From assembly GCA_018610095.1 (NCBI GenBank), contig JAHEOB010000331.1, positions 1 through 6,458 on the forward strand: DNA of 6,458 nt, written 5' to 3'. Under the pieces are notes generated by a model, which saw nothing but the letters and a program-made list of their open reading frames with translations, was not told the DNA's origin and ran no database searches. This DNA comes from Halothece sp. MAG (lineage in GTDB: Bacteria > Cyanobacteriota > Cyanobacteriia > Cyanobacteriales > Rubidibacteraceae). This document shows positions 1 through 5,280 of this stretch, piece after piece. The number at the start of each line of letters is the position of its first letter. Position 1 is the stretch's first letter. The translations under genes and the position numbers were made by a program.

Positions 1-144
1 ATTCTCAGAGTTGGACTCCGTACCACGGGGCACGTGGGAACGGCAGGGCTAGACCCTGAAAACGCTTGGGGAGATTTGACCTCTACTGTAGTTGGACAAG
101 TCCAATCACAGCAAGTCGAGTCGTCCTATGAACCTAGTTCATAG
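1..144 (+). CDS. tnpB: TnpB (IS200/IS605, IS1341-like) C-terminal end, partial at 5'
   Basis: Frame 1 is open from the window edge to a TAG at 142-144 and encodes 47 residues. The peptide begins ILRVGLRTTGHVGT, continues through LDPENAWGD, and ends QVESSYEPSS. This matches the tail that follows the Asp-Arg-Asp/Asn-Ile-Leu region in cyanobacterial TnpB/OrfB proteins, where a GL..(T/V)GHTGT stretch and an N-A-W-G-D motif precede a variable Gln/Glu/Ser-rich end. TnpB is an RNA-guided DNA endonuclease with a RuvC-like domain, encoded by IS200/IS605 elements. The catalytic residues and zinc-binding region lie upstream of the window, so whether the nuclease is intact cannot be judged. The right-end hairpin directly downstream, in the same orientation, supports the call. 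Seen: reading frame and motifs. Family knowledge: TnpB role. Inference: membership of the IS1341-like branch. Confidence 0.85.
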   Translation: MLRVGLRTTGHVGTAGLDPENAWGDLTSTVVGQVQSQQVESSYEPSS

Positions 145-145
145 G
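125..145 (+). repeat. Perfect 9-bp inverted repeat with 3-nt loop over the tnpB stop
   Basis: CCTATGAAC (125-133), loop CTA, GTTCATAGG (137-145). The TAG stop codon (142-144) is inside the right arm. An alternative pairing, AACCTA (131-136) with TAGGTT (142-147), competes with it. The hairpin probably belongs to the guide-RNA scaffold rather than being a terminator, because no T tract follows. Confidence 0.7.
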
Positions 146-159
146 TTAGAACCAAGAAT

Positions 160-180
160 CCCCACGCCTTTAGGCTGGGG
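160..180 (+). repeat. IS right-end hairpin
   Basis: CCCCA-C-GCC paired with GGC-TGGGG around a TTTA loop, with one bulged C on the left arm. In IS200/IS605 elements the subterminal imperfect hairpin is the recognition structure for the single-strand transposase TnpA, and it forms the last stem of the guide RNA before the guide. Confidence 0.75.
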
Positions 181-198
181 AGTGTCAATTGATACAGT

Positions 199-224
199 TA
201 TCATGGCTGATCTTCAACAGGAGA
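199..224 (+). promoter_or_regulatory. Candidate ccmP -10 box and ribosome binding site
   Basis: TATCAT (199-204) matches the sigma70-type -10 consensus at five of six positions. A start near 211 would give a leader of about 20 nt. At normal spacing the -35 position would be TGGGGA (176-181), a poor match lying inside the IS hairpin. AGGAGA (219-224), 7 nt before the TTG at 232, is a good Shine-Dalgarno sequence and decides the ccmP start. The RBS is well supported; the promoter is tentative. Confidence 0.4.
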
Positions 225-231
225 AACGTTC

Positions 232-873
232 TTGGGTATTGATCTCCGTAGTTACGTCTATTTAGATCGACTGCAACCACAACATGCTGCCTATATGGGA
301 ACGGTCTCATTAGGATTTTTACCCCTCCCAGGAGATACTTCCCTTTGGATCGAAATTTCTCCAGGGATTGAAATTAACCGTATTACCGATGTTGCCCTAA
401 AAAGTACCAATGTTCGTCCTGGGGTACAGGCCGTGGAACGGCTATACGGACTATTGGAAATTCATTCCTCCCAGAAAGGAGATGTCAGTATTGCAGGAAG
501 AGCCATTTTAGATGCCCTAGGCGTTTCCGAACAAGAAAGCCTCAAACCACGGATTGTTTCCAGTCAAATTATCCGTAATATTGATGCTCACCAAGCTCAA
601 CTCATTAACCGTACCCGTCGCGGTCATATGTTGTTAACAGGGGAAAGTTTATATGTGTTTGAAGTAGAACCGGCTGCCTTTGCTGCCCTTGCTGCTAACG
701 AAGCGGAAAAAGCAGCCCAAATTAATATTTTGCAAGTTTCGGCAGTGGGCAGTTTTGGACGATTATATCTCGGTGGTGAAGAACGGGATATTATTGCAGC
801 TTCTTATGCCGTTCAAAGCGCGATCGAAAATGTTGGTGGGCGAGAAGCATTAGAATTAAGCCGAAGCGAATAA
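232..873 (+). CDS. ccmP: Beta-carboxysome shell protein CcmP (tandem BMC domain, BMC-T)
   Basis: This 213-residue protein matches CcmP, the tandem bacterial-microcompartment-domain shell protein of beta-carboxysomes, in length and sequence character. CcmP trimers stack face to face and are thought to form a large gated pore for metabolites such as RuBP and 3-phosphoglycerate. The first BMC-like half spans about residues 1-105 and the second about 106-205. The second half has the recognisable BMC ending, with a run of small residues (AALAANEAEKAA, 151-162), a glycine-containing strand (GRLYLGG, 176-182) and a helix ending VGGRE (201-205). Glu69 and Arg70 (AVER) sit exactly where the CcmP gating pair is described. 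There is no signal peptide, as expected for a cytosolic shell component. The start is TTG with AGGAGA 7 nt upstream; the resulting MGIDLRSYVYLD N-terminus is what CcmP homologues show, and no in-frame ATG fits. It is transcribed towards glgP and away from the IS end. Confidence 0.87.
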   Translation: MGIDLRSYVYLDRLQPQHAAYMGTVSLGFLPLPGDTSLWIEISPGIEINRITDVALKSTNVRPGVQAVERLYGLLEIHSSQKGDVSIAGRAILDALGVSEQESLKPRIVSSQIIRNIDAHQAQLINRTRRGHMLLTGESLYVFEVEPAAFAALAANEAEKAAQINILQVSAVGSFGRLYLGGEERDIIAASYAVQSAIENVGGREALELSRSE

Positions 874-876
874 ACA

Positions 877-910
877 GGGTGAGAGACATTCCCGCAGAAC
901 ATCTCTACCC
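877..910. terminator. Hairpin between convergent ccmP and glgP
   Basis: GGGT (877-880), bulged G, AGAGA (882-886) pairs with TCTCT (902-906) and ACCC (907-910), giving nine base pairs. A 2x2 internal mismatch and a TT/AA pair (889-890 with 898-899) extend it. It lies within the 47-bp gap between the two stop codons and could end transcription from both sides. Neither side has a clear U tract, so efficient intrinsic termination is uncertain. Confidence 0.4.
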
Positions 911-920
911 CATATCAATC

Positions 921-3485
921 TCACTCAGCCCAAAGGATTAATCCCATCTCATGGGGATGAGCCATATATTCATGTTTCGGGAGAACCCGCAATGAGAGTC
1001 CTTGCAAACCACTGGAATGAGAAATCAAAGAACCTTTATAAACGGTTCCTTTCTCGGATTGTTCGCCAGTGGGTTCCATAGCAAGGGCAGTGCCATTAAC
1101 AATGTCGCCATCGCTGTCCATTTTCCCATAGTACAGTTCCACACTGACATCATCAGGTTTTAAACCCGCTAAATCTAAAACCGCTTTCACATCCACGGTG
1201 TCATTGACCACCATTTCGCTGTTATCGGAGACATCAACACTTTCAATTCTGATGTCATACCAGCGTTCAAATAACTCTTTTTTCCACTTCGCGACCGCTT
1301 TCGTATTGGCATAATTATTTTCCGTCATTGCGAAAAAGCGATCGCTGGCAGGAAAATAGCCAAGCAAGCTGTAATCCCGTAGCATCCGCGAGGTATTAAA
1401 CTGTGGCGTATTCAAACGAATAGCATTTTTCATTTTCTTGACCCAACCTCGGGGAACGCCATTGGTATCGCGATCGTAGAATAAGGGTATAATCTCTTTT
1501 TCAAGGAGATCATAAAGGGCATTGGCTTCCACGTTATCTTGATATTCCTGATCCTCGTAAATTTCTCCTTGACCAATTGCCCAACCTGTCGTGGTATGAT
1601 CCGCTTCATCCCACCAGCCATCGAGGATACTGAGATTGGGTAAGCCATTCATGGCAGCTTTCATGCCTGATGTTCCTGAAGCTTCTCGGGGACGACGGGG
1701 GGTATTGAGCCAAATATCACACCCGGAAACCATGGCACGAGCCAGATGGATATCGTAGTCAGGTACAAAAACGACATATTCTTCAATACCGTGTTCTCGC
1801 GCGGTATGAATGAGTTCACGAATTAACTCTTTCCCAGGCATATCCTTGGGATGAGCTTTCCCCGCAATCACAAACTGTAAGCGGCGGTTGGGATTGCCCA
1901 TAATAATTTTCTTAATACGCTCAATATCCCGAAGGAATAACGTAGCACGCTTATAAGTTGCAAACCGACGAGCAAACCCAATGGTTAAAACATCAGGATC
2001 AAGGACTTCCATCGCCTTGTCTAATTCTGCTTGGGAAGCTCCTCGTTGTCGCAGCTTTTTCACAAGCCAGTCTCGGATCATGACAACCATATCCGCGCGA
2101 GCCCGTTCATGGGTACGCCATAACTCATCATCGGGAATGGCATACACTTTATCCCAGAGCGGATCATCTGTTCCGCGATCGGACCAACTTGAGCCTAAGT
2201 AACGATCATAGAGTTGCTGTTTCGATTTAGCGACAAAGCTACGGGCATGCACCCCATTCGTAATGGCAGTAATGGGAACTTCTTCGATGGGAAGCCCTGG
2301 CCACATTCCTTGGAACATCTCCCGAGAAACTTCCCCATGGAGCTTACTCACCCCATTGAGGAAGGAACTAGTGCGTAATGCCAACGCTGCCATACTAAAG
2401 GGAGAGGATAAATCCCCAGTATTTTCACGGCCCATGGAGAGAAATTCTTCCCGAGATAAGCCAAAAATGTCGGCATAGTGTCCCACATAATACATGGTTT
2501 GGTCAGGATTAAACATATCAAACCCTGCCGATACAGGGGTATGAGTGGTAAACATCTGGTTGGATTGCACCAGTTGTCGCGCTTCATCAAAACTCAACCC
2601 CTCATCTTCTACCAAACGACGCATCCGTTCTAACACTAAAAAGGCACTATGCCCTTCATTAAGGTGATACACTGTCGGAGAATAACCAAGGGCTTTCAAA
2701 GCTCGGCACCCACCAATGCCTAACATCATCTCTTGGTGGATGCGCATATCTAAGTCACCGCCATATAATTGGTCAGTGATATTGTTGTCGTATTCTGAGT
2801 TAGGCTCGATATTCGTATCAAGGAGATATAGGGGAACACCACCGACATCAATTCGCCAAATGCGAGCATAAACAGTGCGCCCTGGATAATCCACTTCAAT
2901 GCGCAATTCTGAGCCATCAGATTGACGCTCTAAATGCAGGGGCATATTGCTAAAGTCATTCATGGGATAGGTTTCTTGCTGCCACCCATCCGCATTTAAA
3001 TATTGAGAAAAATACCCTTCTTGGTAAAGTAAGCCCACAGCAACTAAGGGGAGTCCTAAATCACTGGCAGATTTGAGATGATCCCCTGCTAAAACACCCA
3101 GTCCCCCTGAATATAAAGGCAGACAATCCGTTAAGCCATATTCAGCGCAAAAGTAAGCATAACATTCTTTTTGAGCCGGTTGGTTGCGATTTTTCCGAAA
3201 CCAACTTCGTTCTTGTAAGTAGTAATCTAACTGCTCAACTGCCCGTTTCATTTGGGCGAGGAAACCTTCATCCTCAGCTACTTCTGCTAATCGCTGTTGA
3301 CTAATATTACCGAGCAAGGCAACAGGATTGTGCCGACAGGATTCCCATAATTGATGGTCTAACCGTCGAAACAAGTCTTTTGCTTCAATATTCCAATCCC
3401 AATAGAGATTATAGGCGAGCTTCCTTAACGGTTCTAATTTGTCAGGAAGGAAAGGAGAAACGTTAAAAGTACGAATTGGCTTCAT
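921..3485 (-). CDS. glgP: Alpha-glucan (glycogen) phosphorylase, DUF3417/TIGR02094 type
   Basis: This is an 854-residue GT35 phosphorylase, which releases glucose 1-phosphate from glycogen or maltodextrin using inorganic phosphate and pyridoxal phosphate. The first ~100 residues (from PFLPDKLEPLRKLAYNLYWDW) are the DUF3417 domain typical of the TIGR02094 branch. Next come YSGGLGVLAGDHLKSASDLG (125-144), HLNEGHSAF (274-282), TTHTPV (313-318), the phosphate-site region RRFATYKR (506-513) and EASGTSGMKAAMNG (601-614). Lys609 in the last motif is the expected PLP Schiff-base lysine. Residues ~740-854 form the beta-rich C-terminal extension usual for this branch. All key residues are present and the length is normal. 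The ATG start (3485-3483) gives a standard N-terminus, but no strong Shine-Dalgarno is visible. The DUF3134 gene lies 95 nt upstream on the same strand, and co-transcription is possible. Cyanobacteria often carry more than one phosphorylase, so the paralogue's physiological role cannot be assigned. Confidence 0.93.
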   Translation of the reverse strand: MKPIRTFNVSPFLPDKLEPLRKLAYNLYWDWNIEAKDLFRRLDHQLWESCRHNPVALLGNISQQRLAEVAEDEGFLAQMKRAVEQLDYYLQERSWFRKNRNQPAQKECYAYFCAEYGLTDCLPLYSGGLGVLAGDHLKSASDLGLPLVAVGLLYQEGYFSQYLNADGWQQETYPMNDFSNMPLHLERQSDGSELRIEVDYPGRTVYARIWRIDVGGVPLYLLDTNIEPNSEYDNNITDQLYGGDLDMRIHQEMMLGIGGCRALKALGYSPTVYHLNEGHSAFLVLERMRRLVEDEGLSFDEARQLVQSNQMFTTHTPVSAGFDMFNPDQTMYYVGHYADIFGLSREEFLSMGRENTGDLSSPFSMAALALRTSSFLNGVSKLHGEVSREMFQGMWPGLPIEEVPITAITNGVHARSFVAKSKQQLYDRYLGSSWSDRGTDDPLWDKVYAIPDDELWRTHERARADMVVMIRDWLVKKLRQRGASQAELDKAMEVLDPDVLTIGFARRFATYKRATLFLRDIERIKKIIMGNPNRRLQFVIAGKAHPKDMPGKELIRELIHTAREHGIEEYVVFVPDYDIHLARAMVSGCDIWLNTPRRPREASGTSGMKAAMNGLPNLSILDGWWDEADHTTTGWAIGQGEIYEDQEYQDNVEANALYDLLEKEIIPLFYDRDTNGVPRGWVKKMKNAIRLNTPQFNTSRMLRDYSLLGYFPASDRFFAMTENNYANTKAVAKWKKELFERWYDIRIESVDVSDNSEMVVNDTVDVKAVLDLAGLKPDDVSVELYYGKMDSDGDIVNGTALAMEPTGEQSEKGTVYKGSLISHSSGLQGLSLRVLPKHEYMAHPHEMGLILWAE
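1338..1345. repeat. HIP1 octamer GCGATCGC in glgP
   Basis: An exact palindromic GCGATCGC lies within the glgP coding region. This octamer is highly iterated in many cyanobacterial genomes and here serves mainly as a taxonomic marker. Confidence 0.85.
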
Positions 3486-3542
3486 AGATATTTCAATTAG
3501 CTGGCGTGTCGATTACGATTCTTCGTTTAGTTTATGGAGGAT

Positions 3543-3586
3543 GCCTAAATTCTTAATAGTTAATTATGCTTTGTTTTAATTTAGGC
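3543..3586. repeat. 9-bp inverted repeat in the DUF3134-glgP gap
   Basis: GCCTAAATT (3543-3551) and AATTTAGGC (3578-3586) are perfect inverted copies around a 26-nt AT-rich loop. The upstream arm, read on the minus strand, contains the TAA stop of the DUF3134 gene (3583-3581). It could form a weak stem in the transcript between that gene and glgP, acting as a processing or partial termination site, but no U tract follows. The remaining gap down to 3486 shows no convincing promoter or Shine-Dalgarno for glgP. Confidence 0.45.
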
Positions 3587-3817
3587 TAAATCATCCTCTC
3601 CTAAGGGATCAGCAGCTGTTCCCTGATAATCTTCTCCCATTAATTGGGCAATTTCTTCATCTTCTTCCAGGTACTTCTCATTTTCGCTTTCCATTCCTTC
3701 CCGAGGCATGAGACGGTTATTAGCTTCTAGCCAATCTAGTAGTGAGCTATCTTGTTTTAAGGGGATAACAGAAGCAGGTTCATAGCGAGGTTCTTGACGA
3801 AGAGAGGGATTTTTCAT
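3581..3817 (-). CDS. Small acidic DUF3134-family protein, function unknown
   Basis: This 78-residue protein resembles the cyanobacterial DUF3134 family. The N-terminus has PSLRQEPRYEPASVIPLKQ followed by a short amphipathic segment SSLLDWLEANNRL (24-36), and the C-terminal half is strongly acidic (about 20 Asp/Glu against 7 Lys/Arg overall). There is no signal peptide, membrane segment or enzymatic motif. The acidic tail and short helix suggest a small soluble binding protein, which is inference only. The ATG start (3817-3815) fits the conserved N-terminus; the Shine-Dalgarno is weak. It precedes glgP by 95 nt on the same strand and is divergent from the membrane-protein operon. The family assignment rests on remembered similarity of the N-terminal motif. 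Confidence 0.75.
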   Translation of the reverse strand: MKNPSLRQEPRYEPASVIPLKQDSSLLDWLEANNRLMPREGMESENEKYLEEDEEIAQLMGEDYQGTAADPLGEDDLA

Positions 3818-3830
3818 GGTTCTGCACTCT

Positions 3831-3848
3831 TATAATAACGCCATAGTA
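3831..3848. promoter_or_regulatory. Divergent promoter elements between DUF3134 gene and TIGR02587 operon
   Basis: On the plus strand TATAAT (3831-3836) is a perfect -10 hexamer that would start transcription near 3843, about 43 nt before the ATG at 3886; no good -35 is seen at 16-18 bp. On the minus strand TACTAT (complement of 3843-3848) is a possible -10 for the DUF3134 gene, giving a leader of about 18 nt, again without a clear -35. The two would overlap and could compete for RNA polymerase. Only the TATAAT is a strong match. Confidence 0.4.
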
Positions 3849-3885
3849 CAGTCTAACGCGAAGTTTGATTGATTTTAGATCATCT

Positions 3886-4758
3886 ATGATACAACAAAAT
3901 TCTCCTTCTGATTCGATATGGCAAGCGGAGTTTCTCAACCTGGTTAGAGGGGCTTCTGGAGCGTTTCTGTTTGGGTTGCCGTTACTCTATACCGTGGAAG
4001 TATGGTTAATTGGTTCGAGTACTACACCACCTCGGATGTTACTCGTGTTAGGAATAACCTTTGTTTTGGTTTATTTACTCAATCAAAGTGAGGGGTTCCG
4101 CAGTTATCTCCAGATTAAGCCCATTGATGCTTTAATGGAAACGGTGGAAGCAATGGGCATTGGCATTGTCTGTGCCTTGTTTGCCCTCGTTTTATTATGT
4201 CGCATTACCCCCGATACTCCTTTAAATGAAGATTTGGGAAAACTGATTTTTGAAGGGATTCCCTTTTCCATTGGGGTAGCATTAGCTCGCTCCACCCTAA
4301 GCAGCGATCGCGCTATCCGTACGGTGAAAAAAGCAAAACGCTTACCGAAAACCAATCTTCTGCAATCGACGTTTGTTGACTTAGATGCAACCTTAATTGG
4401 TGCTTTAATTGTTGCCTTTAGTATTGCTCCCACCGACGAAGTTGACTTGTTATCAGCTTCGATTCCACCACCCTGGTTATTATTAATTATGTTCGTTTCC
4501 TTAACTAGTTCTTATTGCATTGTCTTTGTAGCAGGCTTAACCAATCAGGCAGAACGATTTCAACAAAGAGGATTCTTACAGCGTCCTATCAATGAAACCT
4601 TAATTTGTTATTTGGTTTGTTTAGCTGCCTCAGCATTGATGTTATGGTTTTTCCAACAACTTAATTGGAACGATCCTTGGCAAGAATGGTTAAGTGAAAT
4701 AATTGTGTTAGGCTTACCAGCAACCATTGGGGGGTCGGCTGGCAGATTAGTAATATGA
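3886..4758 (+). CDS. TIGR02587/DUF2391-type polytopic membrane protein
   Basis: This integral membrane protein of about 290 residues resembles the TIGR02587 (DUF2391) family, whose function is unknown. Counting from the ATG at 3886, hydrophobic segments lie at about 23-43, 51-66, 90-107, 121-135, 168-181, 196-218, 237-258 and 270-287, so seven or eight spans. A basic loop (about 141-157, with RTVKKAKR) is probably cytoplasmic. No transporter signature or enzymatic motif was recognised. The frame is open back to a TTG at 3865 (297 residues), but ATG 3886 is preferred: it is the better codon, no Shine-Dalgarno precedes the TTG, and the extra seven residues are not distinctive. The stop overlaps the next start as ATGA (4755-4758), indicating translational coupling. 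As I recall the family description, TIGR02587 occurs as a two-gene operon with TIGR02588, exactly as seen here. Confidence 0.8.
   Translation: MIQQNSPSDSIWQAEFLNLVRGASGAFLFGLPLLYTVEVWLIGSSTTPPRMLLVLGITFVLVYLLNQSEGFRSYLQIKPIDALMETVEAMGIGIVCALFALVLLCRITPDTPLNEDLGKLIFEGIPFSIGVALARSTLSSDRAIRTVKKAKRLPKTNLLQSTFVDLDATLIGALIVAFSIAPTDEVDLLSASIPPPWLLLIMFVSLTSSYCIVFVAGLTNQAERFQQRGFLQRPINETLICYLVCLAASALMLWFFQQLNWNDPWQEWLSEIIVLGLPATIGGSAGRLVI
4304..4311. repeat. HIP1 octamer GCGATCGC in the TIGR02587 gene
   Basis: An exact GCGATCGC lies in the codons for the basic loop (SSDRA), showing that this region carries the same HIP1 signature as its neighbours and is not obviously foreign. Confidence 0.85.
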
Positions 4759-5183
4759 CAGAATTTCAAGATCAACAAACGCAAGCAAATGATGTTACTG
4801 AAACAACCAACCAACGGAGCTATGCAGAATGGACGACTTTTTTAATTAGTAGTGGCATTCTTTTAAGCTTAGTGGCCCTTGTTTTGTATGATTGGTTTTT
4901 AATGCAACAATCCCCTGCGATTTTAGAGGTAGAGCCCCAAGCTGTCATCGAAATTAACCAGCAACAATATTATCAACCCTTTGTTGTTAAAAATGTTGGG
5001 GGAAGTGTTGCCGAATCCGTACAAGTCGTTGCTTCATTAAGTATGGGACACTCGTCAACTTCAGAAGTCGGTGAGCAAGAAATTCCTTTCCTTGCTGCTG
5101 GAGAAGACAAGAGTGGTTATTTTGTTTTTAGCCATAATCCCAGTCAAGGAGAACTACGTTTACGAGTGGCTAGTTATCGTTAA
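4755..5183 (+). CDS. TIGR02588-type single-pass membrane protein
   Basis: This 142-residue protein has a polar Gln/Thr-rich N-terminus (1-24), one membrane span (about 27-49, FLISSGILLSLVALVLYDWF) and a C-terminal domain of about 90 residues. The C-terminal domain is predicted beta-rich, with alternating strands (ILEVEP, VIEINQQQYYQPFVVKNVGG, ESVQVVASL, GYFVFSH, GELRLRVASY). The VKNVGGSVAESVQV stretch and the later AAGEDKSGYFVF stretch resemble Ig-like CARDB-type domains. The lack of a cleavable signal and the position of charges suggest the C-terminal domain lies outside the cytoplasm. It overlaps the preceding membrane-protein gene by 4 nt (ATGA), so the two are almost certainly co-translated and may form a complex. 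Family assignment is by position and topology, recalled from the TIGR02587/TIGR02588 pairing; function is unknown. Confidence 0.78.
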   Translation: MTEFQDQQTQANDVTETTNQRSYAEWTTFLISSGILLSLVALVLYDWFLMQQSPAILEVEPQAVIEINQQQYYQPFVVKNVGGSVAESVQVVASLSMGHSSTSEVGEQEIPFLAAGEDKSGYFVFSHNPSQGELRLRVASYR

Positions 5184-5184
5184 G

Positions 5185-5201
5185 CAATTGCTATCCAATT
5201 G
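5185..5201. repeat. Two CAATTG palindromes 11 bp apart
   Basis: CAATTG occurs at 5185-5190 and 5196-5201, offset by 11 bp, about one helical turn. As RNA the two copies could pair into a 6-bp stem with a CTATC loop just after the TIGR02588 stop. As DNA they sit directly upstream of the candidate rre1 -10 box, where an activator could bind. Confidence 0.4.
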
Positions 5202-5212
5202 AAACCGTAAAG

Positions 5213-5221
5213 TGATATGAT
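5213..5221 (+). promoter_or_regulatory. Candidate extended -10 promoter for the response regulator
   Basis: TGATATGAT (5213-5221) is a TG-n-TATGAT extended -10 element, with five of six matches in the hexamer. The -35 position is poor, which the TG extension can compensate for. The predicted start near 5228 leaves a leader of about 53 nt. A weak Shine-Dalgarno, AAGG (5270-5273), lies 7 nt before the ATG at 5281. Confidence 0.4.
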
Positions 5222-5280
5222 TTTTGGCAAGCATTTCCACTAAGTATGTGTCAGAGGCGTTGCCAGTTTAAGGCAGAAAA

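Larger units (their letters stand above)
1..188 (+). mobile_element. Right end of an IS200/IS605-family element (5' part outside window)
   Basis: After the TnpB stop codon the sequence runs through a strong hairpin: CCCCA (160-164), a bulged C, GCC (166-168), loop TTTA, GGC (173-175), TGGGG (176-180). It then reads AGTGTCAA (181-188). A GAATCCCC hairpin followed by GGGGAGTGTCAA is the usual right end of cyanobacterial IS200/IS605 elements carrying tnpB. The boundary is placed after TCAA at 188 by that resemblance, with an uncertainty of a few bases. The left end and any TnpA transposase lie outside the window, so autonomy of the element is unknown. Confidence 0.8.
1..204 (+). ncRNA. Predicted TnpB guide RNA (reRNA/omegaRNA), partial at 5'
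   Basis: In characterised TnpB systems the guide RNA is transcribed from the 3' end of tnpB and the element's right end, and its guide is the roughly 16-20 nt flanking the element. By that rule the scaffold here ends at about 188 and the guide starts at 189 (TTGATACAGTTATCAT for 16 nt). The scaffold contains two hairpins seen directly: CCTATGAAC/GTTCATAGG (125-145) and the right-end stem (160-180). The position is inferred from the element end; no transcript evidence is available, and the 5' end of the RNA cannot be set. Confidence 0.5.

Noticed and set aside
1..188. CRISPR-like or group II intron structure at the left edge
   Set aside because: There are no direct repeats. The open frame with the TnpB tail plus the right-end hairpin explains the region.
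203..265. A 20-codon ATG reading frame (MADLQQEKRSW...) overlapping the start of ccmP
   Set aside because: It has no Shine-Dalgarno, is out of frame with ccmP and lies across the ccmP ribosome binding site. A leader peptide is conceivable but unsupported.
1430..1648. Minus-strand open frame inside glgP
   Set aside because: It is an alternative frame of the well-supported glgP gene, with no recognisable motif or ribosome binding site.
1981..2590. Three short open frames (1981-2202 +, 2263-2478 +, 2348-2590 -) within glgP
   Set aside because: All lie inside the glgP coding region in other frames and their translations look like composition artefacts.
3865..3885. TTG at 3865 as the start of the TIGR02587 protein
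   Set aside because: It would add seven residues (MIDFRSS) without a Shine-Dalgarno, and the ATG at 3886 is a better codon. It was not fully excluded.
4104..4433. 109-residue minus-strand open frame
   Set aside because: It is antisense to the TIGR02587 membrane-protein gene, is rich in Lys/Ala/Ser as expected of a complement frame, and has no family resemblance.
4608..4814. 68-residue minus-strand open frame
   Set aside because: It runs antisense across the ATGA junction of the membrane operon and has no independent support.
5225..5265. TGGCAA (5225-5230) and TTGCCA (5260-5265) as an operator or hairpin before rre1
   Set aside because: Six base pairs separated by 29 nt are expected by chance at this length, and nothing else supports the site.
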